From Leucobacter luti (GTDB lineage: Bacteria > Actinomycetota > Actinomycetes > Actinomycetales > Microbacteriaceae), in assembly GCF_004217175.1 (NCBI RefSeq), contig NZ_SHKI01000006.1, positions 1 to 64,000 of the forward strand: 64,000 bases of DNA. The letters are read 5' to 3'. The translations under genes were made by a program, and so were the position numbers. This document shows positions 34,411 through 41,738 of this stretch, piece by piece. The notes under the pieces were generated by a model. That model was not told where the DNA came from, did no database searches, and saw nothing but the letters and a program-made list of their open reading frames with translations. Within the stretch, counting starts at the first letter, position 1. The number at the start of each line of letters is the position of its first letter.

Positions 34411-35024
34411 CCACCACCGTTCTGCTCGTCGACGACCATCCCGTGGTGCGCAGCGGGTTGCGCGCGGTGCTCGACACGGAGGCCGTGCGCGTGGTGGGTG
34501 AGGCGGCGACGGGCGAGGAAGCAATCGCCCTGGCCGCGCACCTGCGCCCGGACGTGGTGCTGTGCGACCTGCGCCTGGGCGACGGGATCGACGGGATCCA
34601 GACCACCACGGCGCTCCGCGCACTCGACCCGGCCCCCGCGGTGCTGATCCTCACCACGTTCGACCGCGACGCCGAGATCCTGGGCGCGATCGAAGCCGGC
34701 GCGACGGGATACCTGCTCAAGGACGCCGCCCCCGAGGCGATCAGCGACGGGATCCAGCGCGCGGCGGCCGGCGAGATGATCCTGACCCCCGAGCTGGCGA
34801 CGCGCGTGCTCCAGGGGATCCGCAACCCGCTGCCAAAGCTCACCGATCGGGAGGTCGAGGTGTTGCGCTGGCTCGCGCAGGGCGCGACGAACCGCGAGAT
34901 CGCCCGCGGGCTGTTCGTGTCTGAGGCGACGGTGAAGAGTCACCTGGCGCACATCTTCACGAAGCTCGAGGTGGACAGCCGCTCGCGGGCGATCCACGTG
35001 GCGCGCGAGACGGGGCTGATCTAG
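34407..35024 (+). CDS. NarL/LuxR-type response regulator
   Basis: 205 residues, starting in an ATGA overlap with the kinase. The receiver has the acidic pair D9-D10, phospho-site D54 in [11 protein letters not shown] and the lysine of YLLKDA; the C-terminal LuxR helix-turn-helix is [45 protein letters not shown]. It probably controls its own operon and the MMPL exporter. Confidence 0.93.
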   Translation: MTTTVLLVDDHPVVRSGLRAVLDTEAVRVVGEAATGEEAIALAAHLRPDVVLCDLRLGDGIDGIQTTTALRALDPAPAVLILTTFDRDAEILGAIEAGATGYLLKDAAPEAISDGIQRAAAGEMILTPELATRVLQGIRNPLPKLTDREVEVLRWLAQGATNREIARGLFVSEATVKSHLAHIFTKLEVDSRSRAIHVARETGLI

Positions 35025-35150
35025 GGGGCCGCCCAGCCGGCAGGCCGGCGCGCCCGTTCGCCCGGCCAGCTCGCTCGCGCAGCTGGCCGGCTCGCGCAGC
35101 TAGCCGGCTCGCCCAGCCGACTGGCCTGGGAGCGCCGCCGCCCGGCCGGG

Positions 35151-36212
35151 CTACGCCGCGAGCACGGCGAGCAGCGCGTCGACGTCGTCGGGCTGCGTGT
35201 CCCACGCGCACATGAGCCGGTACAGGTTCGGGTCGCCCGGCCAGGTGCCAAATGCGAAGCGCTCCTGTGCCCGCGCGGCGACGTCGGCCGGCATCGTCGC
35301 GAAGACCGCGTTCGACTCGACGGGGTGCGCGATCCGGATCCCGGAATCCTGCGCCGTGCCCTCGAGGGCGGCGATCCCGGCGGCGAGCCGCGCCGTCATC
35401 GCGTTCGCGTGCGCCGCCGAGTCGCGCCACAGCTCGCCGCCGTAGAGCGCCAGCAGCTGCGCGGAGACGAACCGCATCTTCGAGGCGAGCTGCAGGTCGA
35501 TCTTGCGCAGGAACGGGATGCCCTCGGCTGCGCCCGGGCGCAGCACCACGACGGCCTCGGCTCCGAGCAGGCCGTTCTTCGTGCCGCCGAGGCTGAGCAG
35601 ATCCGCACCCGCCTCGCTGGTGAGCGCCGCCAGGGAGACCCCCAGGTGCGCCGCGGCATTGCCGAGGCGAGAGCCGTCGATGTGGAGCACCATGCCATGC
35701 TCGTGCGCAAATTCGGCCAGCGCGCGGATCTCGTCCGGTGTGTAGCAGGTGCCGAGTTCGGTGCTCTGCGAGATTGAGATCGCGAGGGGCTGCGCGCGGT
35801 GCTCGGAGCCGATGCCCCACACCTCGGCATCGGCGAGCTCGGGCGTGAGCTTGCCGTTCGGGGCGGCCACGCTGAGAAGCTTGAGCCCGCCGGTCTTCTC
35901 GGGGGCACCCGTCTCGTCGCTCGTGATGTGCGCGGTACTGGCGCAGATCACGGCACCCCAGCGCGGCAGCGCGGCCTGCAGCGCGAGCACGTTCGCGCCC
36001 GTCCCGTTCAGCACGGGGAACGCCTCGGCGTCGGCACCGAAGAGTTGGCGCACCCGTTCGCGGAAGCGCGCGGTCCAGGCGTCCCCGCCGTACGCGGGCG
36101 CGTGGCCGGTGTTCGCCTCGGCCAGTGCGGTGAACACCTCGGGGTGGGCGCCGGCCCAGTTGTCGGAGGCGAATGACATGCGGGGCTGGGCGGGAGCGTC
36201 GTGGCTATTCAC
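35151..36212 (-). CDS. ltaE: Low-specificity L-threonine aldolase
   Basis: 353-residue PLP enzyme of fold type I that splits threonine or allo-threonine to glycine and acetaldehyde. The N-terminal SFASDNWAGAHPEVFTAL and AYGGDAWT segments, HIDGSRLGNAAA (D179), and the PLP lysine K212 in LLSLGGTKNGLLGAEA are the family signatures. Monocistronic; the downstream 126 bp contain short GCCGGCTCGCGCAGCTA-like repeats, and the start is 132 nt from the first 62-bp repeat element. Confidence 0.93.
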   Translation of the reverse strand: MNSHDAPAQPRMSFASDNWAGAHPEVFTALAEANTGHAPAYGGDAWTARFRERVRQLFGADAEAFPVLNGTGANVLALQAALPRWGAVICASTAHITSDETGAPEKTGGLKLLSVAAPNGKLTPELADAEVWGIGSEHRAQPLAISISQSTELGTCYTPDEIRALAEFAHEHGMVLHIDGSRLGNAAAHLGVSLAALTSEAGADLLSLGGTKNGLLGAEAVVVLRPGAAEGIPFLRKIDLQLASKMRFVSAQLLALYGGELWRDSAAHANAMTARLAAGIAALEGTAQDSGIRIAHPVESNAVFATMPADVAARAQERFAFGTWPGDPNLYRLMCAWDTQPDDVDALLAVLAA

Positions 36213-36343
36213 AGTTCCACCCTACGCCCGCGGAGCTGGGGCGTGGGCCTGCGGAGCGACCTCGGGGTGGGCGTGTGGGGGCTCGGCTCGAGGGGTGGGT
36301 GGCAGCGTCCGCTCATTCACCCCGTGCACCGCGCAGCGTGCGC

Positions 36344-36405
36344 ATTTCCACACGTTGTTCACAACGTTATCCCCAAGCTGTGGATGAATTACACCGCTGT
36401 AGTTT
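36344..36405. repeat. 62-bp DnaA-box-like element, copy 1
   Basis: Three 9-mers at 36344 (ATTTCCACA), 36355 (TTGTTCACA) and 36367 (TTATCCCCA), an inverted 9-mer TGTGGATGA at 36379, then a degenerate 20-bp palindrome 36386-36405. The palindrome includes the last codons and stop of the CPBP gene on the minus strand. Confidence 0.85.
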
Positions 36406-37324
36406 TCGCCCGTCCACGCCACGCGCGGTACGCGATTCCCGCGCCGATCAGCAAGACCGCGGTGGTGATCAGGCTGCCCTCGGCGCCAAAGGAGCCGCCG
36501 GTGATGAGCTCGTTCGCGCCCTGCACCGGGGTCGTCGTGAGCACTGAATCTTGCGCTTTGCTCCCCGAGACCGCAATGCCAAAAAAGTTTCCCTGCGCCC
36601 AGTTCCACACGCCGTGCATGGCGCACACGCCCCAGAGGCTCCCCTCGGCGAGCGACATGAAGCTCGCGAACACCGCGAAGAGCAGCAGGTTGACGATCGG
36701 CAGCACGCTCATCCCCGGATTCGCGCCGTGGATCGCGGCGAAGAAGACCGCCTGCACGATCACGGCGGCGACGAGCCCCCAGCGCCGGGCCACCGCCTGG
36801 GTGAGGAAGCCGCGGGTGAGGATCTCCTCGGTGGACCCCTGCACGATGAAGCCGAGGAGCATGATCCCAATAAAGAGTAGGGATGCGCCGTCCGGCGCCG
36901 CCCACGAGATGCGGGTCTGGCCGGCCGCGACCGGCACGAGCGCGCAGACGGTGAGCATGAGTGCGCCGATGCCCGCGCCGCGCAGCGCGAGCCGCGGAGC
37001 TGCGGCGCGGCGCTCGAACCCGAGGCTGGCGAACGGCCTGCGCTCCTTGAATCGCACCCACGCCCACACGACCCCGAGCGCAGCTGTGAACGACAGCAGT
37101 GACATGACCACGCCCAGCGGTGTCGCCGAGAACGCCGCGACCATCTCAGCGAGGGAACCACTCGGTGAAGAACTACCAGCGTTCGCCAGGTGCGCGCAGA
37201 CGACCGTGAACACTGTTTGCATCACGCCCGCGAGCGCGAAGACCACGAGCGCCATCACAATGCCCGTGGGACGCCGTGCACGGAGCATCCCGTTGGCGGG
37301 GGCGGGGAGAGTGCGAGTATCCAT
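36389..37324 (-). CDS. CPBP-family intramembrane metalloprotease
   Basis: 311 residues from ATG 37324, with about eight hydrophobic segments. Motifs of the CPBP/Abi family are intact: E166-E167-ILT-R171, H199 in VFFAAIHGAN, and H237-xxx-N241 in MHGVWNWAQG. The substrate is unknown; homologues range from CAAX-type proteases to bacteriocin self-immunity proteins. A TATAAT box ends one base before this ATG, so if that promoter is real translation starts later (ATG 37288 is next); GGAG further upstream supports the given start. The gene is bracketed by two direct copies of the 62-bp DnaA-box-like element. Confidence 0.85.
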   Translation of the reverse strand: MDTRTLPAPANGMLRARRPTGIVMALVVFALAGVMQTVFTVVCAHLANAGSSSPSGSLAEMVAAFSATPLGVVMSLLSFTAALGVVWAWVRFKERRPFASLGFERRAAAPRLALRGAGIGALMLTVCALVPVAAGQTRISWAAPDGASLLFIGIMLLGFIVQGSTEEILTRGFLTQAVARRWGLVAAVIVQAVFFAAIHGANPGMSVLPIVNLLLFAVFASFMSLAEGSLWGVCAMHGVWNWAQGNFFGIAVSGSKAQDSVLTTTPVQGANELITGGSFGAEGSLITTAVLLIGAGIAYRAWRGRAKTTAV

Positions 37325-37325
37325 A

Positions 37326-37331
37326 ATTATA
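37326..37331 (-). promoter_or_regulatory. Perfect -10 hexamer TATAAT
   Basis: TATAAT on the minus strand, rare in this GC background, lies directly before the predicted CPBP start. It either drives the CPBP gene with a start codon further in, or the predicted start is wrong. Confidence 0.5.
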
Positions 37332-37366
37332 GGACTCCGTCCATAGTTGGCTGACGTCACTCTACT

Positions 37367-37428
37367 CTGTCCACAAGTTGTCCACAGGACTGTCCCCAGA
37401 GTGTGGATGAATTACACCGGTGTAATTC
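37367..37428. repeat. 62-bp DnaA-box-like element, copy 2
   Basis: 9-mers at 37367 (CTGTCCACA), 37378 (TTGTCCACA, a perfect actinobacterial DnaA box) and 37390 (CTGTCCCCA), an inverted TGTGGATGA at 37402, and a perfect 20-bp palindrome GAATTACACCGGTGTAATTC at 37409-37428. Spacing is identical to copy 1. Confidence 0.88.
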
Positions 37429-37504
37429 GCGGCGAATCCGACCCGGACCGGGTACTTCGCCGGGAGCACGCGGACGCGGCCCTGACACGACCCGAAGCAG
37501 CACC

Positions 37505-37577
37505 TTTTCCACACGTTTTCCCCAAGTTGTCCACAGACCTGTCCCCAGGCTGTGGATGAGTTACACGGGTGTAGTTC
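37505..37577. repeat. 62-bp DnaA-box-like element, copy 3, with one extra box
   Basis: An extra box TTTTCCACA at 37505 precedes the element proper: TTTTCCCCA 37516, TTGTCCACA 37527 (perfect DnaA box), CTGTCCCCA 37539, inverted TGTGGATGA 37551, palindrome 37558-37577. The remaining intergenic DNA up to 37719 holds GC-rich repeats of GCGGGAACGTGTGCG type but no gene. Confidence 0.88.
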
Positions 37578-37719
37578 CTCGCGCCGGCGAATGGGCGCGG
37601 GAACGTGTGCGGGAGCGTGCGCGGACGGACGGACGGGCGGGAACTGGGCGGGAACGTGTGCGAGAGCGGGGGCAGGCGCGGGCGGGAATGGCCGGGCGCG
37701 GCGGCTGTCCGCTCGACCC

Positions 37720-38382
37720 CTACGACTGCAGTCGCGGGTCGTAGGTGGGGTCCCAGTAGAGCGTGGGGCACCCGACAGTGGGGGCATCGGGCCGCAGCTC
37801 GAAGTGCCAGGGCTCGTTGTCGTAGATCTGGCACAGCCCGTACTGCTGCCCGTGTGCGGCGAGCCAGTCGGCCGCGCCCCACGGGCCCACGTCCACGGCC
37901 TCGCCCGCGACGTGGGCCGAGGTCTCTGGCGTGGCGACCCAGCGCGCCGCTTCGGCCGCCGAGCCGTAGTCGGTCACGGCGTCGGTGAGCAGCCGCTCCT
38001 GGTACGCGGCGGAGCGCCAGCCGCTCGTGACCGTCATCTCAAAGCCCACCGCCTCGGCCTCCGTCGCCGCGGCACGCAGCGCCTCGAGCAGGCCGGGGGC
38101 GAGCCCGGTGACGCCCGGCTGGTCCTCGCTCCACACCGAGGTGCCCTCGGGCAGGGCGCCGTCCGCCTCCGTCGGACCCGCGTCGTCCGCCCCGCTCTCG
38201 GGATTCGACTCCTGCGTTCGGGCGGCGGGCACCTCACCTCGCGCGGCTCCCAGCGCGTTGACGCCGGTGATCTGGGCGACCGCAACACCCGCGATCAGCG
38301 CGATGGCGACGGCCGCACCGGTGATGATGAGTCCTGGAACGATGGCTTTGCGGAGCTTGAGGCCGCGGGATTCGTAGCGCAT
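37720..38382 (-). CDS. VanY-type D,D-carboxypeptidase (M15B)
   Basis: 220 residues. An N-terminal basic stretch and one membrane helix (~11-40) anchor an extracytoplasmic M15 peptidase domain. The zinc and catalytic residues are visible: H157 and D164 in SAHVAGEAVDVG, E190 and H193 in NEPWHFEL, with substrate motif SGWRSAAYQERL. It should remove the terminal D-alanine of peptidoglycan stem peptides. It is divergent from a VanR/VanS-like pair; in vancomycin-resistance clusters such a trio works together, but vanHAX are absent here, so a cell-wall-maintenance role is more likely. Confidence 0.9.
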   Translation of the reverse strand: MRYESRGLKLRKAIVPGLIITGAAVAIALIAGVAVAQITGVNALGAARGEVPAARTQESNPESGADDAGPTEADGALPEGTSVWSEDQPGVTGLAPGLLEALRAAATEAEAVGFEMTVTSGWRSAAYQERLLTDAVTDYGSAAEAARWVATPETSAHVAGEAVDVGPWGAADWLAAHGQQYGLCQIYDNEPWHFELRPDAPTVGCPTLYWDPTYDPRLQS

Positions 38383-38412
38383 GAGGCAAGTCCACCGTGC
38401 CGGATGTTGCCC

Positions 38413-38462
38413 GATCGTACGCGGTTTTCGATACGCCCACGATATGCGCCGGATCGTACGAT
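38413..38462. promoter_or_regulatory. Direct repeat GATCGTACG in the VanY/VanR-like divergent promoter
   Basis: GATCGTACG occurs at 38413-38421 and again at 38452-38460 (about four helical turns apart); the second copy extends to the palindrome ATCGTACGAT and supplies the -10 TACGAT (38457-38462), which ends 7 nt before the regulator ATG. It is a plausible binding site pair for the response regulator. Confidence 0.5.
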
Positions 38463-38469
38463 GGGGACC

Positions 38470-39141
38470 ATGCGTGTACTACTCGTCGAGGACGAGCCCG
38501 ATCTCGCCACGGCGATCCGCGATGGCCTGCGTCTGGAAGCGATCGCCGCCGACATTGCGGGTGACGGGCACGCAGCGCTCGAACTGCTCAGCCTCAACCG
38601 CTATGACATTGCGGTGCTCGACCGCGACATCCCCGGCCCGTCTGGCGATGAGATCGCGGCGAGCATCGTCGCGTCGGGGGTGGGGACGCCGATCCTGATG
38701 CTCACTGCAGCGGATCGCCTCGACGACAAAGCGAGTGGCTTCGAGCTGGGCGCCGACGACTACCTCACCAAGCCGTTCGCGCTGCAGGAGCTGGTGCTTC
38801 GACTGCGCGCGCTCGATCGGCGCCGCGCGCATCACCGCCCGCCCGTGCGCTAGGTCGCGGGCCTGCGGCTCGACCCGTTTCGGCGCGAGGTGTTTCGCGA
38901 CGGCCGCTACGTCGCGCTGACGCGCAAACAGTTTGCGGTGCTCGAGGTGCTCGTCGCCGCGGAGGGCGGGGTGATCAGTGCCGAGAGCCTGCTTGAGCGC
39001 GCCTGGGACGAGAACGCCGATCCGTTTACCAACGCGGTGCGGATCACGGTCTCTGCGCTGCGAAAGCGCCTGGGCGAGCCCTGGCTCATCGCTACCGTGC
39101 CCGGTGTGGGCTATCGGATCGACACAGGGGAGCCCGCGTGA
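38470..39141 (+). pseudogene. VanR/OmpR-type response regulator interrupted by in-frame TAG
   Basis: Reading from ATG 38470, codons 1-127 give a complete receiver domain (VEDE, phospho-site D51 in AVLDRDIPG, K101 in YLTKPF). Codon 128 is TAG (38851-38853). The same frame then continues without interruption to TGA 39139-39141 with an intact OmpR-type winged helix (LRLDPFRREVFRDGRYVALTRKQFAVLEVLVA...ADPFTNAVRITVSALRKRLGEPWLIATVPGVGYRID). A single base change explains the break, in the linker between domains. It may be a recent pseudogene, a strain-specific nonsense mutation, a sequencing error, or tolerated by re-initiation (an in-frame GTG is at 38890). The kinase gene still overlaps its end by GTGA. 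Confidence 0.85.
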
Positions 39142-40268
39142 CTCGGCCCGCGGGAATGAGCGCGCGGCTCAAGCTCACCCTCAGCTACGCGGGGTTCCTC
39201 ATGCTCGCCGGCGTGCTCCTCATGCTGGTGGTCTGGGTGTTCCTGCTGCGCTACGTGCCGCCGGACGCGGCCTGGAGCCAGAGCGGGTTCATGCCGGGCC
39301 GCGACGACCTCGTGCGCGCGTTCGTGCCGGCCGCGCTCTGGGCGCTGCTGTTCCTGCTGCTGCTCGGGCTCGGTGGCGGCTGGGTGCTCGCGGGGCGGAT
39401 GCTCGCCCCGCTGAGGCGGATCACCGCGGTGACGCGGGCCGCGGGCGCCGGCGAGCTCGCGGCGCGGGTCGCGCTCGACGGCCCGCGGGATGAGTTTCGC
39501 GAGCTCGCCGACAGCTTTGACGCGATGCTTGCCCGGCTTGAGGCGCACGTCGCCGAGCAGCAGCGCTTCGCCGCGAATGCCTCGCACGAGCTGCGCACCC
39601 CGCTCGCGATCACGCGCGCGCAGCTCGACGTGGCGCGGAAGGACCCCGACCACGACGGCCCTCAGCTCGTGGCTCGCCTCACCGCGGTGAACGACCGAGC
39701 GATCGAGCTCACCGAGGCGCTGCTGCTGCTCAGTCGCAGCGGCCAGCGCGCGTTTACGCACGAGTCGGTGGACCTTTCACTGCTCGCCGAGGAGGCGACC
39801 GAAACCCTCTTGTTGCTCGCTGAGCAGCACGGCGTGAGTCTCGTGGTGGCGGGCGAGGCGGCACACGCCGCGGGGTCGCCGGCGCTGCTGCTGCAGCTCA
39901 CCATGAACCTGGTGCACAACGGAATCGTGCACAATCTGCCCGCGGACGGGGCGGTGTGGGTCACCACGGGGCCGGCGCCCGGCGGCGTCGAGCTGACCGT
40001 GACCAGCACCGGGTCCGCCCTCGACCGCGAGTCCCTCGCGACGCTCACCGAGCCGTTTCAGCGCGGTGCGGCGCGGCGGCGCGGCGACCGGCCCGGCGTT
40101 GGCCTGGGGTTGGCGATCGTGCAGAGCATCGTGCGCGCGCACGACGGCGCACTCGCACTGACCGCGCTCGAACCCGGCGGGCTGCGCGTCTCGGTGTGGC
40201 TCCCCGGCGGAGAGCCGCCGCGCGAACCTGCGCCGCCGAGCGCCGCCACCAGCACCCGCGGCGTCTAG
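39138..40268 (+). CDS. VanS-like sensor histidine kinase
   Basis: 376-residue EnvZ/VanS-type kinase: two membrane helices (~17-38 and ~62-88) with a short external loop, HAMP-like linker, HisKA with H150 in RFAANASHELRTPLAITRAQLDVA, N-box NLVHNGIVHNLP, and G-box GVGLGLAIVQSIVRAHDG. It starts at a GTG overlapping the broken regulator's stop. With a short outer loop it probably senses envelope state within the membrane. If the regulator is really dead, this kinase has lost its direct partner. Confidence 0.9.
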   Translation: MTRPAGMSARLKLTLSYAGFLMLAGVLLMLVVWVFLLRYVPPDAAWSQSGFMPGRDDLVRAFVPAALWALLFLLLLGLGGGWVLAGRMLAPLRRITAVTRAAGAGELAARVALDGPRDEFRELADSFDAMLARLEAHVAEQQRFAANASHELRTPLAITRAQLDVARKDPDHDGPQLVARLTAVNDRAIELTEALLLLSRSGQRAFTHESVDLSLLAEEATETLLLLAEQHGVSLVVAGEAAHAAGSPALLLQLTMNLVHNGIVHNLPADGAVWVTTGPAPGGVELTVTSTGSALDRESLATLTEPFQRGAARRRGDRPGVGLGLAIVQSIVRAHDGALALTALEPGGLRVSVWLPGGEPPREPAPPSAATSTRGV

Positions 40269-40298
40269 CGGCGCTCGGCCCGTGCACCCGCGCGGCCC

Positions 40299-40374
40299 GA
40301 GCACCCGAGCGCCCCGAGCACCCGAGCGCCCCGAGCACCCGAGCGCCCCGAGCGCCCCGAGCGCCCCGAGCGCC
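40299..40374. repeat. Tandem repeat of GAGCACCC and GAGCGCCCC units
   Basis: A 17-bp unit GAGCACCCGAGCGCCCC is repeated three times and followed by extra 9-bp GAGCGCCCC units, in the gap between the kinase stop and the YtrA-type promoter. Confidence 0.85.
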
Positions 40375-40389
40375 GCTTCACCCGCGGGC

Positions 40390-40438
40390 TTGACACTCGA
40401 ACCCCTCACCCCCTAGGTTCGTTAGTGAAGTAACTAAC
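40390..40438 (+). promoter_or_regulatory. Promoter and operator of the YtrA-type operon
   Basis: A consensus -35 TTGACA (40390-40395) is spaced 18 bp from TAGGTT (40414-40419). Directly downstream lies GTTAGT-N6-ACTAAC (40421-40438), a perfect inverted repeat at the expected transcript start. This matches the style of GntR/YtrA operators and implies autorepression. Confidence 0.75.
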
Positions 40439-40455
40439 CAAGGAAGGGGGTGCGC

Positions 40456-40821
40456 GTGTTTGACGACACCAGGCCGATTTTTCTCCAGCTGGCCGACCGC
40501 CTCTCCGACGAGATCCTGACCGGGGTCTACGCCGAAGAGGAGCAGGTTCCCTCCACGAACGAGCTTGCCGCCCACCTGCGCATCAACCCCGCCACGGCGG
40601 GTAAGGGACTCAACCTCCTCGTTGATCGCGGGGTGCTCTACAAGAAGCGCGGCATCGGCATGTTCGTGGCGCCCGGAGCGCGAGCGCAGATTCGAGCGGA
40701 CCGGCAGGTCGCGTTCGTCGCGGACTTCATCGATCCGCTCCTGGCCGAGGCAAAACGGCTCGGCCTCACCGACGACGACATCATCAGACTCATCTCCGAG
40801 AAGGGGGACGCAGCATCATGA
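40456..40821 (+). CDS. GntR-family regulator, YtrA subfamily
   Basis: 121 residues from GTG 40456 (FDDTRPIFLQLADRLSDEIL is the normal N-terminus; an in-frame GTG at 40450 is also possible). The winged HTH is ILTGVYAEEEQVPSTNELAAHLRINPATAGKGLNLLVDRGVLYKKRGIGMFV; the tail is the very short YtrA dimerisation helix (FVADFIDPLLAEAKRLGLTDDDIIRLI). It likely represses its own operon, which encodes an ABC transporter, and responds to envelope-active compounds. ATGA overlap couples it to the ATPase. Confidence 0.9.
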   Translation: MFDDTRPIFLQLADRLSDEILTGVYAEEEQVPSTNELAAHLRINPATAGKGLNLLVDRGVLYKKRGIGMFVAPGARAQIRADRQVAFVADFIDPLLAEAKRLGLTDDDIIRLISEKGDAAS

Positions 40822-41738
40822 CCACCACCGCCATTGAGACCCGCGGAGTTTCGCGACACTATCGCGGCGCGGCCGCGCTCGACGACGTGACGCTCGACAT
40901 TCGGGCAAACGTGATCACGGGCCTGCTCGGCCGAAACGGGGCAGGGAAAACCACGCTGATGGCGCTGCTCACTGCGCAGGATCGGCCGAGCTCGGGCACG
41001 ATCAGCGTCGCGGGCCACGACCCGTTCGAGCGCTCGGCCACGATCGAGCAGATGTGCTTCGTGCGCGACAACCAGCGCTACCCCGACGACTACAAGCTGA
41101 AGCACGCGATCCGCGCCGCGGCGATCTTCTACCCGCACTGGTCGCAGGAGCTTGCCGATCGGCTCATCGCCAAGTTCCGGATCCCCACGAAGCCCGTGGT
41201 GAAGAAGTTCTCGCGCGGGCAGCTCTCGGCGCTCGGCATCGTGCTCGGCCTCGCATCGCGCGCGCCGATCACCTTCTTCGACGAGCCGTACCTCGGCCTC
41301 GATGCCACCGCGCGCGGGGTGTTTTACGACGAGCTGCTGCGCGACTACGCCGAGCACCCGCGCACGATCATCCTCTCGACGCACCTCATCGACGAGATGG
41401 ACCGCCTCCTTGAGCGCGTCATCATCCTCGAGCAGGGCCGCGTGGTGCGCCACGCGGACGTCGAGGAGCTTCGCGGCGACGCCTACCAGATCGCCGGGAA
41501 AGCGAGCGCGCTCGAGACGTATCTCGCTGGCCGTGAGATCCTCTCGCGGCGCGGGATGGGCGGGCTCGGCAGCGCCGTGGTCAACGGGGCATTGACCCCG
41601 GCGGACCGCGAGGCAGCGCTCGGCCTCGGGCTCGAGCTCACCCCGGTGTCCCTCCAGGATCTCGTCGCGGCCTACGGCTTCGACCGCGAGGGCGCCGAGA
41701 CCACGGCAACGCCGTCATACGAAGGGAACGCAGCATGA
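40818..41738 (+). CDS. ABC transporter ATPase, YtrB-like
   Basis: 306 residues. Walker A GRNGAGKTT, Walker B APITFFDEPYLGLD and H-loop STHLIDEM are clear. The signature region reads KKFSRGQLSALGI rather than LSGGQ, an FSRGQ variant seen in YtrB-like ATPases. A C-terminal ~80-residue extension follows the core. Acts with the following membrane protein; export or sensing of cell-wall antibiotics is the usual suggestion for this operon type. Confidence 0.88.
   Translation: MTTTAIETRGVSRHYRGAAALDDVTLDIRANVITGLLGRNGAGKTTLMALLTAQDRPSSGTISVAGHDPFERSATIEQMCFVRDNQRYPDDYKLKHAIRAAAIFYPHWSQELADRLIAKFRIPTKPVVKKFSRGQLSALGIVLGLASRAPITFFDEPYLGLDATARGVFYDELLRDYAEHPRTIILSTHLIDEMDRLLERVIILEQGRVVRHADVEELRGDAYQIAGKASALETYLAGREILSRRGMGGLGSAVVNGALTPADREAALGLGLELTPVSLQDLVAAYGFDREGAETTATPSYEGNAA

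Noticed and set aside
36344-37577. Chromosomal origin of replication
   Set aside because: DnaA-box-like sites are present, but dnaA, dnaN, rpmH and an AT-rich unwinding region are absent; kept only as a repeat/binding-site finding.
38851-38853. TAG recoding (pyrrolysine or stop readthrough)
   Set aside because: No recoding machinery is seen and response regulators have no need for it; a simple nonsense mutation or error is far more likely.
37720-40268. Vancomycin resistance cluster
   Set aside because: Only VanY-, VanR- and VanS-like genes are present; vanH, vanA-type ligase and vanX are missing and the regulator is interrupted.
40299-40374. Coding meaning for the GAGCRCCC repeat tract
   Set aside because: Any frame through it gives low-complexity peptides with no start signal, and the promoter of the next operon begins immediately after.
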